NCBI GenBank assembly: GCA_036384655.1
Contig: DASVLX010000098.1
Coordinates: 4,972-68,971 of the forward strand
Length of the DNA stretch: 64,000 bases
Source: DASVLX01 sp036384655
Lineage (GTDB): Bacteria > Actinomycetota > Actinomycetes > Mycobacteriales > Pseudonocardiaceae
Direction: 5' to 3'
Shown: positions 38,262 to 47,274 of the stretch, piece after piece
How positions within the stretch are numbered: position 1 is the stretch's first letter
Layout: every line of letters starts with the position of its first letter
Notes under the pieces: model-generated
What the model was told of the DNA's origin: nothing
The model's input: only the letters and a program-made list of their open reading frames with translations
The model's database searches: none
Program-made: the position numbers and the translations under genes

Positions 38262-38599
38262 CCTCGCTCCCTTAGTCGGGGGCGATTTGGAACGCCATAC
38301 CCAGGTATGGCATCCTTACTGGGTTGCTCGTAGCGGGGCGGCCGGCTGGCTTTGTGCGAAACCGGCCGCCCCGGCGCGAGCGGACTCGCTGGGCCGGATG
38401 GCCCGAAGCAACTGCAAGAACCGGAGTCTTGGGCACCGGCATGTGCGTTGGGCGCGACACACCCGACCGCGTGGACCGGTGGCCGGACACCGCCGAGACA
38501 TTGACCTGTGAATAGGCGAGCGAGCGGCGCCCACTGAGGCGGTCGGAGCACCGACACCGACCACGTCAGAGCGTCGCGAGAGGGAAACGAGCAGCCACC
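38262..38599 (+). promoter_or_regulatory. tuf-rpsJ spacer with hairpins
   Basis: 338 bases without a gene. A perfect inverted repeat GCCATACC-CA-GGTATGGC occupies 38294-38311. A GC-rich hairpin, GGGGCGGCCGG (38335-38345) with CCGGCCGCCCC (38362-38372), probably terminates tuf. The promoter of the S10 operon must lie after this; TTGACC near 38501 has no convincing -10. Confidence 0.5.
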
Positions 38600-38905
38600 A
38601 TGGCGGGACAGAAGATCCGCATTCGGCTCAAGGCCTACGACCATGAGGCGATTGACGCGTCGGCGCGGAAGATCGTGGAGACGGTGACGCGCACCGGTGC
38701 TCGGGTTGTCGGCCCGGTGCCGCTGCCCACCGAGAAGAACGTGTACTGCGTGATCCGCTCGCCGCACAAGTACAAGGACTCGCGGGAGCACTTCGAGATG
38801 CGCACGCACAAGCGCTTGATCGACATCCTCGACCCGACGCCGAAGACGGTTGACGCGCTCATGCGCATTGACCTTCCGGCAAGCGTCGACGTCAACATCC
38901 AGTAG
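38600..38905 (+). CDS. rpsJ: 30S ribosomal protein S10
   Basis: 101 residues (GQKIRIRLKAYDHEAID; PLPTEKNVYCVIRSPHKYKD). It also serves as NusE in antitermination with NusG. First gene of the S10 operon; eleven genes follow closely in the standard order. Confidence 0.98.
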   Translation: MAGQKIRIRLKAYDHEAIDASARKIVETVTRTGARVVGPVPLPTEKNVYCVIRSPHKYKDSREHFEMRTHKRLIDILDPTPKTVDALMRIDLPASVDVNIQ

Positions 38906-38936
38906 GCGCGAGCGGCGGAGAGTAACGAGACCAACC

Positions 38937-39587
38937 ATGTCTGACAAGCAGGTGAAGGGGATCCTGGGCACCAAGCTCGGTATGACCCAGGTCTTCGACG
39001 ACCGGAACCACATCGTTCCGGTGACCGTCGTCAAGGCCGGGCCATGTGTGGTGACCCAGGTGCGCACCCCGGAGAAGGACGGCTACCAGGCCGTGCAGTT
39101 CGCCTTCGGCGCGATCGACCCCAGGCGGGTCAACAAGCCGAAGGCCGGCCACTTCGCCAAGGCCGGTGTGACCCCTCGGCGGTTCCTCGCCGAGCTGCGG
39201 ACCACCGACGCCGGCGAATATGAGGTCGGTCAGGAGATCACCGCCGAGGTGTTCACCGCCGGCAACGTGGTCGACGTGACCGGCACCAGCAAGGGCAAGG
39301 GCACGGCCGGTGTGATGAAGCGGCACGGCTTCCGCGGCCTGAGCTCCAGCCACGGCACCCAGCGCAAGCACCGTTCGCCCGGTTCCATCGGTGGCTGCGC
39401 CACCCCTGGCCGGGTGTTCAAGGGCCTGCGGATGGCCGGCCGGATGGGCAACGTCAACGTGACCACGCAGAACCTGACCGTGCACCGGGTGGACGGTGAG
39501 TCCGGCCTGCTGCTGATCAAGGGCGCGGTGCCCGGCCCCAACGGCGGCACCGTGTTCGTCAAGACGGCCTCGAAGGGTGTTGCCTGA
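38937..39587 (+). CDS. rplC: 50S ribosomal protein L3
   Basis: 216 residues; starts MSDKQVKGILGTKLGMTQVFD and has the GFRGLSSSHGTQRKHR loop that reaches toward the peptidyl-transferase centre. ATG at 38937; the stop shares one base with rplD. Confidence 0.97.
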   Translation: MSDKQVKGILGTKLGMTQVFDDRNHIVPVTVVKAGPCVVTQVRTPEKDGYQAVQFAFGAIDPRRVNKPKAGHFAKAGVTPRRFLAELRTTDAGEYEVGQEITAEVFTAGNVVDVTGTSKGKGTAGVMKRHGFRGLSSSHGTQRKHRSPGSIGGCATPGRVFKGLRMAGRMGNVNVTTQNLTVHRVDGESGLLLIKGAVPGPNGGTVFVKTASKGVA

Positions 39588-40294
39588 TGGCCACGAACAC
39601 CGAAACCACCGAGACCGAGGCCGAGGAGATCCTCGAGAACTCCGGTCCGATCACGGTGGACCTGCGGACCCCGGACGGCTCCGTCGACGGCTCCGTCGAA
39701 CTGCCCGCCGAGATCTTCAACGTGCAGGCGAACATCGCGCTGATGCACCAGGTCGTGGTCGGCCAGCTGGCCGCCGCCCGGCAGGGTACCCACGCCACCA
39801 AGACCCGCGGTGAGGTGCGCGGCGGTGGCCGCAAGCCGTACCGCCAGAAGGGCACCGGCCGGGCCCGCCAGGGTTCGACCCGCGCGCCGCAGTTCACCGG
39901 CGGTGGCGTCGTGCACGGCCCACAGCCCCGCGACTACACCCAGCGGACGCCCAAGAAGATGAAGGCCGCCGCGCTGCGCGGCGCGCTGTCCGACCGGGCG
40001 CGTGCCGGGCGGGTGCATGTCTTCACCGGTCTGGTCGGCGGTGAGGCGCCGTCCACCAAGTCGGCGCGCACCGCGCTGGAGTCGGCGGTCGAGACCCGCA
40101 AGGCACTGGTCGTGCTGACCCGCTCGGACGACCTGGGCAGGCTCTCCGTCCGGAACCTGCCGACCACCCACGTGCTGTCGGTTGACCAGCTCAACACGTA
40201 CGACGTGCTGGTCAACGATGACGTGGTGTTCACCAAGGACGCGCTGGAGGCGCTGGTCGCCGGTTCGGCGCGTGGCAAGGAGGCCGCGAAGTGA
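39587..40294 (+). CDS. rplD: 50S ribosomal protein L4
   Basis: 235 residues. The tunnel-lining loop GGGRKPYRQKGTGRARQGS is intact. The short acidic N-terminal extension (ETTETEAEEI) is lineage-specific. L4 binds 23S rRNA early in assembly. Overlaps rplW by four bases. Confidence 0.97.
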   Translation: MATNTETTETEAEEILENSGPITVDLRTPDGSVDGSVELPAEIFNVQANIALMHQVVVGQLAAARQGTHATKTRGEVRGGGRKPYRQKGTGRARQGSTRAPQFTGGGVVHGPQPRDYTQRTPKKMKAAALRGALSDRARAGRVHVFTGLVGGEAPSTKSARTALESAVETRKALVVLTRSDDLGRLSVRNLPTTHVLSVDQLNTYDVLVNDDVVFTKDALEALVAGSARGKEAAK

Positions 40295-40590
40295 TCCCCG
40301 ATCCGCGCGACATCGTGCTCAAGCCGGTCATCTCGGAGAAGTCCTACGGGCTGCTGGAAGAGAGCCAGTACACCTTCGTGGTGGACCCGCGGGCGAACAA
40401 GACCGAGATCAAGATCGCGGTCGAGAAGATCTTCGGGGTCTCGGTCGTGTCCGTGAACACGATCAACCGCCAGGGCAAGCGCAAGCGCAGTAAGGGCGGG
40501 TTCGGTAAGCGCAAGGACACCAAGCGCGCCATCGTCACCCTGTCCGCCGACAGCAAGCCGATCGAGATCTTCGGCGGCCCGGCCGCGTAA
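40291..40590 (+). CDS. rplW: 50S ribosomal protein L23
   Basis: 99 residues (PRDIVLKPVISEKSY; YTFVVDPRANKTEIK). Located at the tunnel exit, where it docks trigger factor and SRP. GTG start in a GTGA overlap with rplD. Confidence 0.97.
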   Translation: MIPDPRDIVLKPVISEKSYGLLEESQYTFVVDPRANKTEIKIAVEKIFGVSVVSVNTINRQGKRKRSKGGFGKRKDTKRAIVTLSADSKPIEIFGGPAA

Positions 40591-40606
40591 GGGACTGAAG
40601 CGAACC

Positions 40607-41440
40607 ATGGGTATCCGCAAGTACAAGCCGACGACACCGGGTCGTCGTGGCGCGAGCGTCTCGGACTTCGCCGAGATCACCCGCTCGGAGCCAGAGAAGT
40701 CGCTGCTGCGTCCGTTGCACGGCCGCGGCGGCCGCAACGCGCACGGCCGGGTCACCACCCGGCACCAGGGTGGTGGCCACAAGCGGCAGTACCGGTTGGT
40801 CGACTTCCGGCGCTCCGACAAGGACGGCATCCCGGCGAAGGTCGCGCACATCGAGTACGACCCGAACCGCACCGCCCGCGTCGCGCTGCTGCACTACGTG
40901 GACGGCGAGAAGCGCTACATCATCGCGCCGGACAAGCTGCGCCAGGGCGACCGGGTGGAGAACGGCCCACGGGCCGACATCAAGCCGGGCAACAACCTGC
41001 CGCTGCGCAACATCCCGGTCGGCACCGTGGTGCACGCCATCGAGCTGCGGCCCGGCGGCGGCGCGAAGATCGCCCGGTCGGCCGGCTCCAGTGTGCAGCT
41101 GGTTGCCAAGGACGGTCCGTACGCGCAGTTGCGGATGCCCTCCGGTGAGATCCGGAACGTGGACGTGCGTTGTCGCGCCACGGTCGGCGAGGTCGGCAAC
41201 TCCGAGCACGCCAACATCAACTGGGGCAAGGCGGGCCGGATGCGCTGGAAGGGCAAGCGCCCAACCGTCCGTGGTGTCGCGATGAACCCCGTTGACCACC
41301 CGCACGGTGGTGGTGAGGGCAAGACCTCCGGTGGCCGTCACCCGGTCAACCCGGCCGGCAAGCCGGAGGGCCGCACCCGTCGCCGCAAGCCGAGCGACCA
41401 GCTCATCGTTCGCCGCCGTCGTAGCAGCAAGAAGCGCTGA
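40607..41440 (+). CDS. rplB: 50S ribosomal protein L2
   Basis: 277 residues. C-terminal signature RGVAMNPVDHPHGGGEGKT contains the His essential for peptidyl-transferase-centre organisation. 16 bases after rplW with GGGACTGAAG upstream. Confidence 0.98.
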   Translation: MGIRKYKPTTPGRRGASVSDFAEITRSEPEKSLLRPLHGRGGRNAHGRVTTRHQGGGHKRQYRLVDFRRSDKDGIPAKVAHIEYDPNRTARVALLHYVDGEKRYIIAPDKLRQGDRVENGPRADIKPGNNLPLRNIPVGTVVHAIELRPGGGAKIARSAGSSVQLVAKDGPYAQLRMPSGEIRNVDVRCRATVGEVGNSEHANINWGKAGRMRWKGKRPTVRGVAMNPVDHPHGGGEGKTSGGRHPVNPAGKPEGRTRRRKPSDQLIVRRRRSSKKR

Positions 41441-41461
41441 GCAGGAAAGGAGTGACTGAGG

Positions 41462-41743
41462 ATGCCACGTAGCCTGAAAAAGGGTCCATTCGTCGACGAC
41501 CACCTGCTCAAGAAGGTGGACACGCTCAACGACTCGGGCAAGAAGACCGTGATCAAGACCTGGTCTCGCCGGTCGACGATCATCCCCGACATGTTGGGCC
41601 ACACCATCGCGGTGCATGACGGCCGCAAGCATGTCCCGGTGTTCATCACCGAGGCCATGGTCGGACACAAGCTGGGCGAGTTCGCCCCGACCCGGACCTT
41701 CAAGGGTCATATCAAGGAAGACCGTAAAGCGCGCCGCCGCTGA
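41462..41743 (+). CDS. rpsS: 30S ribosomal protein S19
   Basis: 93 residues (PRSLKKGPFVDDHLLKKV; TRTFKGHIKEDRKARR). Forms the 30S head with S13. AAAGGAGTGA precedes the ATG. Confidence 0.97.
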   Translation: MPRSLKKGPFVDDHLLKKVDTLNDSGKKTVIKTWSRRSTIIPDMLGHTIAVHDGRKHVPVFITEAMVGHKLGEFAPTRTFKGHIKEDRKARRR

Positions 41744-41791
41744 CGCGGGCCGTCGAGACGAACGAGTAGGAAGAGCTAAGGGGTAGCTGCA

Positions 41792-42205
41792 ATGGCTGAC
41801 AACGCTGTGACGGAGGCGGAGGAACTTCCGCGCGCCGTCGCGCGGGCCCGCTACGTCCATATGACGCCCATGAAGACGCGCCGTGTGGTCGACCTGATCC
41901 GGGGCCGCAAGGCCCAGGATGCTCTGGCCGTGCTCCGATTCGCGCCGCAGGCCGCCAGCGGTCCGGTGGCGAAGGTGCTCGCCAGTGCCATGGCCAACGC
42001 CGAGAACAACCTCAGCCTCGACCCGGAGACGCTGTGGATCAGCGCCGCCTACGTCGACGAGGGGCCGACGCTCAAGCGGTTCCGGCCGCGCGCCCAGGGG
42101 CGCACGTACCGGGTTCGCAAGCGCACCAGCCACATCACCGTCGAGGTTGAGTCGCGGCCGCAGACCGGTGCCAAGAGCCGCCGGGGTACGAAGGGAGCCC
42201 GCTAG
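41792..42205 (+). CDS. rplV: 50S ribosomal protein L22
   Basis: 137 residues; the core (ARYVHMTPMKTRRVVDLIRG) and the beta-hairpin loop (DEGPTLKRFRPRAQGR) that lines the exit tunnel are intact. Its stop overlaps the GTG of rpsC by one base. Confidence 0.97.
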   Translation: MADNAVTEAEELPRAVARARYVHMTPMKTRRVVDLIRGRKAQDALAVLRFAPQAASGPVAKVLASAMANAENNLSLDPETLWISAAYVDEGPTLKRFRPRAQGRTYRVRKRTSHITVEVESRPQTGAKSRRGTKGAR

Positions 42206-43107
42206 TGGGTCAGAAAATCAGCCCGCACGGCTTCCGCCTGGGCATCACCACTGACTGGAAGTCGCGCTGGTACGCGGACAAGCAGTATTCGGAGTACGTG
42301 GCGGAGGACGTCAAGATCCGTCGCCTGCTCTCCCACGGCATGGAGCGCGCCGGCATCTCGAAGGTGGAGATCGAACGCACCCGTGAGCGTGTGCGGGTCG
42401 ACATCCACACCGCCCGGCCGGGCATCGTGATCGGCCGGCGAGGCGCCGAGGCGGACCGCATCCGTGGCGAGCTGGAGAAGCTCACCGGCAAGCAGGTGCA
42501 GCTGAACATCCTCGAGGTCAAGTCGCCCGAGGCGGATGCTCAGTTGGTCGCGCAGAGCGTGGCCGAGCAGCTGTCCAACCGTGTGTCGTTCCGGCGTGCC
42601 ATGCGCAAGGCGATCCAGTCGTCGATGCGTTCGCCGCAGGTCAAGGGCATCAAGGTGCAGTGCTCCGGACGGCTCGGCGGTGCCGAGATGTCCCGGTCGG
42701 AGCACTACCACGAGGGTCGGGTGCCGCTGCACACGCTGCGTGCCGACATCGACTACGGCTTCTTCGAAGCACGCACCACCTTCGGCCGGATCGGCGTGAA
42801 GGTGTGGATCTACAAGGGTGAGGTCGTCGGCGGCATCAGCGCCCGTCGCGAGCGGGACGCCGCCGAGGCGCGTGCCGACCGTGACCGTCCGCGTCGGGAG
42901 CGTTCCGACCGGCCGAGCCGGCCCCGTCGTTCGGGTTCGTCGGGCACCACGCCGACCAGCACCGAGGCCGGCCGCGCGGCCGCCGAGGCGCAGGCCGCCG
43001 AGGCGGCGAACGCCAGCGCCAAGGCCAGCGCTAAGGCCGAGGCCAGCTCCAACGCCACGGCCAAGGCCACGGCGACCGCGCCCGAGAGCGGGAACGGGGA
43101 GGACTGA
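42205..43107 (+). CDS. rpsC: 30S ribosomal protein S3 with Ala-rich tail
   Basis: 300 residues: KH domain (RPGIVIGRRGAEADRIRGEL) and C-terminal domain (YGFFEARTTFGRIGVKVWIYKG), then an ~85-residue tail first rich in Arg/Asp/Ser, then almost pure Ala/Glu/Ser/Lys. The tail is longer than in most bacteria; such tails vary in actinobacteria. S3 forms the mRNA entry channel. Confidence 0.97.
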   Translation: MGQKISPHGFRLGITTDWKSRWYADKQYSEYVAEDVKIRRLLSHGMERAGISKVEIERTRERVRVDIHTARPGIVIGRRGAEADRIRGELEKLTGKQVQLNILEVKSPEADAQLVAQSVAEQLSNRVSFRRAMRKAIQSSMRSPQVKGIKVQCSGRLGGAEMSRSEHYHEGRVPLHTLRADIDYGFFEARTTFGRIGVKVWIYKGEVVGGISARRERDAAEARADRDRPRRERSDRPSRPRRSGSSGTTPTSTEAGRAAAEAQAAEAANASAKASAKAEASSNATAKATATAPESGNGED

Positions 43108-43110
43108 GAC

Positions 43111-43527
43111 GTGCTGATCCCACGCAAGGTCAAGCACCGCAAGCAGCATTCACCGCAGCGCTTCGGTGCCAGCAAGGGTGGTAACCGGGTCACCTTCGGT
43201 GAGTTCGGCATCCAGGCGCTTGAGCACGCCTACGTGACCAACCGGCAGATTGAGTCCGCCCGTATCGCCATCAACCGGCACATCCGCCGTGGCGGCAGGG
43301 TCTGGATCAACATCTTCCCGGACCGCCCGCTGACCAAGAAGGCGGCGGAAACCCGCATGGGTTCCGGTAAGGGCTCCCCGGAGTTCTGGGTGGCCAACGT
43401 CAAGCCCGGCCGCGTGATCTTCGAGATGAACTTCCCGAACGAGAGTGTGGCTCGCGAGGCATTGCGGCGCGCGATCCACAAGCTGCCGATGAAGTGCCGC
43501 ATCGTGACGCGAGAGGGTGAGTTCTGA
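43111..43527 (+). CDS. rplP: 50S ribosomal protein L16
   Basis: 138 residues; signature RVWINIFPDRPLTKKAAETRMGSGKG is intact. Contacts A-site tRNA. GTG start 3 bases after rpsC; its stop shares a base with rpmC. Confidence 0.97.
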   Translation: MLIPRKVKHRKQHSPQRFGASKGGNRVTFGEFGIQALEHAYVTNRQIESARIAINRHIRRGGRVWINIFPDRPLTKKAAETRMGSGKGSPEFWVANVKPGRVIFEMNFPNESVAREALRRAIHKLPMKCRIVTREGEF

Positions 43528-43772
43528 TGGCGACCGGAACCCCCGCGGCCCAGGTTCGCGAACTCACCGACGACGAGTTGGTGTCTCGGCTTCGGGAGGC
43601 CAAGGAGGAGCTGTTCAACCTCCGCTTCCAGATGGCCACCGGACAGCTGGACAACAACCGCCGGCTGCGCACCGTCCGTCACGACATCGCGCGGATCTAC
43701 ACGGTGATGCGGGAACGGGAGCTGGGCCTGTCCGTCTCCCCCGACCAGAGCACTTCTGAGGGTGCGGCATGA
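43527..43772 (+). CDS. rpmC: 50S ribosomal protein L29
   Basis: 81 residues with the two-helix L29 pattern (LREAKEELFNLRFQMATGQLD; VRHDIARIYTVMRERE). Near the exit tunnel. Coupled on both sides by overlaps. Confidence 0.95.
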   Translation: MATGTPAAQVRELTDDELVSRLREAKEELFNLRFQMATGQLDNNRRLRTVRHDIARIYTVMRERELGLSVSPDQSTSEGAA

Positions 43773-44047
43773 GCGAGCAGAAGACCGGGAACACCACCCG
43801 TAACTACCGGAAGGTCCGCGAGGGCTACGTCGTCTCGGACAAGATGAACAAGACGATCGTGGTCGAGCTTGAGGACCGCAAGAAGCACCCGCTGTACGGC
43901 AAGGTCGTGCGTACGACCTCCAAGGTGAAGGCGCACGACGAGGCCAACACCGCGGGCGTCGGCGACCGCGTGCAGATCATGGAGACCCGACCGCTGTCCG
44001 CCACCAAGCGGTGGCGGCTAGTCGAGATTCTCGAAAAGGCCAAGTAG
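43769..44047 (+). CDS. rpsQ: 30S ribosomal protein S17
   Basis: 92 residues (GYVVSDKMNKTIVVELEDRKKHPLYGKVVR; GDRVQIMETRPLSATKRWRLVEI). Primary 16S binder. Last gene of the S10 segment before a 239-base gap. Confidence 0.97.
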   Translation: MSEQKTGNTTRNYRKVREGYVVSDKMNKTIVVELEDRKKHPLYGKVVRTTSKVKAHDEANTAGVGDRVQIMETRPLSATKRWRLVEILEKAK

Positions 44048-44191
44048 ATGGTGGCCCACTCGGCGAGGTGGTCCCGTGCCGTCGTCCCAGGCGGCGCGGG
44101 GCGGCGTTCTCGGCCGCTCGCGTACCGGGGGTACGCCACGCGGCCTGCGGCCTTGCCCCGCATCCACCTGGAACGCCGGGTGTGGTCACCT

Positions 44192-44220
44192 GCCGGGGCG
44201 GGGTTTTGCCCATCCCCGGC
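44192..44220 (+). terminator. Hairpin in the rpsQ-rplN gap
   Basis: GCCGGGG (44192-44198) pairs with CCCCGGC (44214-44220) in the 239-base gap that separates the S10 and spc gene groups. It could terminate or attenuate; a separate spc promoter is likely but was not located. Confidence 0.4.
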
Positions 44221-44286
44221 GGGTTTGCTAACGACCGCGCGCGTCAGGTCGGAAATCTGGCGTGCCACAACGGGTCAGGAGTTGTT

Positions 44287-44655
44287 GTGATTCAACAGGA
44301 GTCGCGACTGCGTGTCGCCGACAACACCGGTGCCAAGGAGATCCTGTGCATCCGGGTGATGGGCGGCTCGGCGCGGCGCTACGCGGGCATCGGCGACGTC
44401 ATCGTCGCCACGGTCAAGGACGCCATTCCCGGTGCCGGCGTCAAAAAGGGTGACGTGGTCAAGGCCGTCGTCGTCCGGACGGTGAAGGAGAAGCGTCGTG
44501 CCGACGGCTCCTACATCCGGTTCGACGAGAACGCGGCGGTGCTCATCAAGAGCGACAACGAGCCGCGCGGCACGCGCATCTTCGGCCCGGTCGGTCGCGA
44601 GCTGAGGGACAAGAAGTTCATGAAGATCATCTCCCTCGCGCCGGAGGTGCTGTGA
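44287..44655 (+). CDS. rplN: 50S ribosomal protein L14
   Basis: 122 residues, the standard length, with IQQESRLRVADNTGAKEI at the start and FDENAAVLIKSDNEPRGTRI near the end. GTG at 44287 with CAGGAG upstream. Confidence 0.97.
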   Translation: MIQQESRLRVADNTGAKEILCIRVMGGSARRYAGIGDVIVATVKDAIPGAGVKKGDVVKAVVVRTVKEKRRADGSYIRFDENAAVLIKSDNEPRGTRIFGPVGRELRDKKFMKIISLAPEVL

Positions 44656-44657
44656 GC

Positions 44658-44972
44658 ATGAAGGTCAAGAAGGGCGACACGGTCGTCATCATCGCCGGTA
44701 AGGACAAGGGTGCCAAGGGCAAGGTCATCAAGGCCTTCCCCAAGGAGGACCGGGTCCTCGTCGAGGGTGTGAACCGGATCAAGAAGCACACCCGGATCAC
44801 CCAGAACCAGCGCGGCGCGCAGTCCGGCGGGATCGTCACTCAGGAGGCGCCCATCCACGTGAGCAACGTGATGGTCGTCGACTCCGACGGCAAGCCGACC
44901 CGCGTGGGATACCGGACGGACGAAGAGGGAAAGCGCGTGCGCGTCTCCCGGCGGACCGGGAAGGACCTCTGA
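44658..44972 (+). CDS. rplX: 50S ribosomal protein L24
   Basis: 104 residues with a KOW motif (KVKKGDTVVIIAGKDKGAKGKVI). ATG at 44658 is chosen because GGAGG ends 10 bases before it; a GTG at 44652 would overlap rplN. Initiates 50S assembly. Confidence 0.96.
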   Translation: MKVKKGDTVVIIAGKDKGAKGKVIKAFPKEDRVLVEGVNRIKKHTRITQNQRGAQSGGIVTQEAPIHVSNVMVVDSDGKPTRVGYRTDEEGKRVRVSRRTGKDL

Positions 44973-44973
44973 C

Positions 44974-45540
44974 ATGACGACCACCGTTGAGAAGATCGTG
45001 CCCCGGCTCAAGGCCCGGTACCGCGACGAGATCGCCGGCGAGCTGCGCAAGCAGTACAAGTACGCCAACGTCATGCAGGTGCCCGGCGTGGTCAAGGTCG
45101 TGGTGAACATGGGCGTCGGCGACGCCGCCCGGGACAGCAAGCTCATCGAGGGTGCCGTCCGCGACCTTGCCTCGATCACCGGCCAGCGCCCCGAAATCCG
45201 CCGGGCGCGTAAGTCGATCGCGCAGTTCAAGCTGCGCGAGGGCCAGCCGATCGGCGCCAGGGTGACGTTGCGCGGCGACCGGATGTGGGAGTTCCTGGAC
45301 CGGCTGCTGACCATCGCGCTGCCCCGTATCCGTGACTTCCGCGGCCTGTCGCCGAAGCAGTTCGACGGCAACGGGAACTACACGTTCGGCCTGTCCGAGC
45401 AGTCGATGTTCCACGAGATCAACCCGGACGCCATCGACCGCCCACGCGGCATGGACATCACGATTGTCACCACCGCCACCACCGACGACGAGGGCCGGGC
45501 GCTGCTGAAGCTGCTGGGCTTCCCGTTCAAAGAGCAGTGA
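44974..45540 (+). CDS. rplE: 50S ribosomal protein L5
   Basis: 188 residues (MQVPGVVKVVVNMGVGDA; RKSIAQFKLREGQPIGARVTLRG; FHEINPDAID). Binds 5S rRNA and forms an inter-subunit bridge. Two bases after rplX. Confidence 0.97.
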   Translation: MTTTVEKIVPRLKARYRDEIAGELRKQYKYANVMQVPGVVKVVVNMGVGDAARDSKLIEGAVRDLASITGQRPEIRRARKSIAQFKLREGQPIGARVTLRGDRMWEFLDRLLTIALPRIRDFRGLSPKQFDGNGNYTFGLSEQSMFHEINPDAIDRPRGMDITIVTTATTDDEGRALLKLLGFPFKEQ

Positions 45541-45587
45541 TCAGCGCCGTGATCACTGAGGTTCGCAACAGGGAGAACTAAGGAACC

Positions 45588-45773
45588 ATGGCCAAGAAGG
45601 CGCTGATCAACAAGGCGAACGCCAAGCCGAAGTTCAAGGTGCGCGGCTACACGCGGTGCAACCGTTGCGGGCGACCGCACTCGGTGTTCCGCAAGTTCGG
45701 CCTGTGCCGGGTGTGCCTGCGGGAAATGGCACACCGCGGCGAACTGCCCGGCGTGAGCAAGTCGAGCTGGTAA
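45588..45773 (+). CDS. rpsN: 30S ribosomal protein S14, zinc-binding type
   Basis: 61 residues with the four zinc ligands Cys24, Cys27, Cys40 and Cys43 (CNRC...CRVC), so it is the zinc-dependent S14 type. Actinobacteria may keep a second, Cys-less S14 elsewhere for zinc starvation. Confidence 0.97.
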   Translation: MAKKALINKANAKPKFKVRGYTRCNRCGRPHSVFRKFGLCRVCLREMAHRGELPGVSKSSW

Positions 45774-45872
45774 GTCCCGCCCACTTGGTCCGCCCACCAT
45801 CTTCACTTCGCCGCAGGCCGTCGGGATTGTCCCGAGGGAACCACGGCGGGAAAGGTTGAACTGGTCACCATC

Positions 45873-46271
45873 ATGACGATGACCGATCCGATCGCAGACA
45901 TGCTCACCCGTCTGCGTAACGCGAATTCGGCATATCACGACGAGGTCGTGATGCCGCACTCGAAGCTGAAGGTGCACATCTCGGAAATCCTTCAGCGTGA
46001 GGGCTACATCTCCGGGTTCCGCACCGAGCCGGGTGAGAAGGGCAAGAACCTGGTCATCGAGCTGAAGTACGGGCCGAACCGGGAGCGGAGCATCGCGGGC
46101 GTGCGGCGGGTGTCCAAGCCGGGCCTGCGGGTCTACGCGAAGTCGACGAGTCTGCCCAAGGTGTTGGGTGGCCTGGGCGTGGCGATCATCTCCACGTCCG
46201 CCGGCCTGCTCACCGACCGGCAGGCGAACAAGCAGGGCGTGGGCGGGGAAGTCCTCGCCTACGTCTGGTGA
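45873..46271 (+). CDS. rpsH: 30S ribosomal protein S8
   Basis: 132 residues (MTMTDPIADMLTRLRNAN; ISTSAGLLTDRQANKQGVGGEVLAYVW). Binds the central domain of 16S rRNA and, in E. coli, represses the spc operon. 99 bases after rpsN. Confidence 0.97.
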   Translation: MTMTDPIADMLTRLRNANSAYHDEVVMPHSKLKVHISEILQREGYISGFRTEPGEKGKNLVIELKYGPNRERSIAGVRRVSKPGLRVYAKSTSLPKVLGGLGVAIISTSAGLLTDRQANKQGVGGEVLAYVW

Positions 46272-46287
46272 GGTAGGGGATACTGAC

Positions 46288-46827
46288 ATGTCGCGCATCG
46301 GAAAGTTGCCGATCAGCGTCCCCGCCGGAGTCGACGTGACCATTGACGGTCAGCGCGTCCAGGTCAAGGGACCGAAGGGTTCGCTCACGCACGTCCTCGC
46401 CGAGCCGATCACCATCAGCCAGGGCGAGAACGGCACGCTCAACGTCGCCCGGCCGGACGACGAGCGGCGCAGCCGGGCCCTGCACGGGCTGTCCCGGACG
46501 CTGGTGAACAACATGATCATCGGCGTCACCCAGGGCTACGAAAAGAAGATGGAGATCCACGGCGTCGGTTACCGTGTGCAGGTCAAGGGCAAGGACCTGG
46601 AGTTCGCCCTCGGCTACAGCCACCCGGTGCCGGTGCCCGCTCCGGACGGGATCACCTTCAAGGTGGAGACCCCGACCAAGTTCTCCGTGACGGGTATCGA
46701 CAAGCAGCAGGTTGGCGAGGTCGCCGCGAACATCCGCAAGCTGCGCAAGCCCGACCCGTACAAGGGCAAGGGCGTGCGGTACGCGGACGAGAAGATCCGC
46801 CGCAAGGTCGGAAAGACGGGTAAGTGA
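46288..46827 (+). CDS. rplF: 50S ribosomal protein L6
   Basis: 179 residues with two repeats of the L6 fold and C-terminal signature PDPYKGKGVRYADE. ATG at 46288; near the factor-binding site. Confidence 0.97.
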   Translation: MSRIGKLPISVPAGVDVTIDGQRVQVKGPKGSLTHVLAEPITISQGENGTLNVARPDDERRSRALHGLSRTLVNNMIIGVTQGYEKKMEIHGVGYRVQVKGKDLEFALGYSHPVPVPAPDGITFKVETPTKFSVTGIDKQQVGEVAANIRKLRKPDPYKGKGVRYADEKIRRKVGKTGK

Positions 46828-47228
46828 TGAGCGAGTCCACGGTTACCAGGCGCCGTCCGGTGGGCAAGGACGTGTCCACCAAGCGCCGCATCGCCCGGTC
46901 GCGCCGTCACTTCCGGCTGCGGAAGAAGGTCGCCGGCACGGCCACCAGGCCTCGCCTGGTGGTGAACCGGTCGTCGCGGCACATCGTCGCGCAGATCGTC
47001 GACGACCTGGCCGGCCACACGCTGGCGTCGGCGTCCAGCCTGGAGGCGGACGTGCGCGCGCTGGAGGGCGACAAGAAGGCCCACGCGGCCAAGGTCGGCC
47101 AGCTGGTCGCGGCCCGCGCCAAGGAAGCGGGGATCGACAAGGTGGTGTTCGATCGTGGTGGTTACGGCTACCACGGCCGGGTCGCCGCCCTCGCCGACGC
47201 CGCTCGCGAGGCGGGCTTGGAGTTCTGA
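46827..47228 (+). CDS. rplR: 50S ribosomal protein L18
   Basis: 133 residues (RRRIARSRRHFRLRKKVAGTATRPRL in part; DRGGYGYHGRVAALADAAREAGLEF). 5S rRNA binder. ATG at 46827 shares one base with the rplF stop; GTG at 46824 is an alternative. Confidence 0.96.
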   Translation: MSESTVTRRRPVGKDVSTKRRIARSRRHFRLRKKVAGTATRPRLVVNRSSRHIVAQIVDDLAGHTLASASSLEADVRALEGDKKAHAAKVGQLVAARAKEAGIDKVVFDRGGYGYHGRVAALADAAREAGLEF

Positions 47229-47274
47229 TGGTCAAGCTAGTCAGGTTGGTTAACGGGAACGAGAGGGACGCCTG

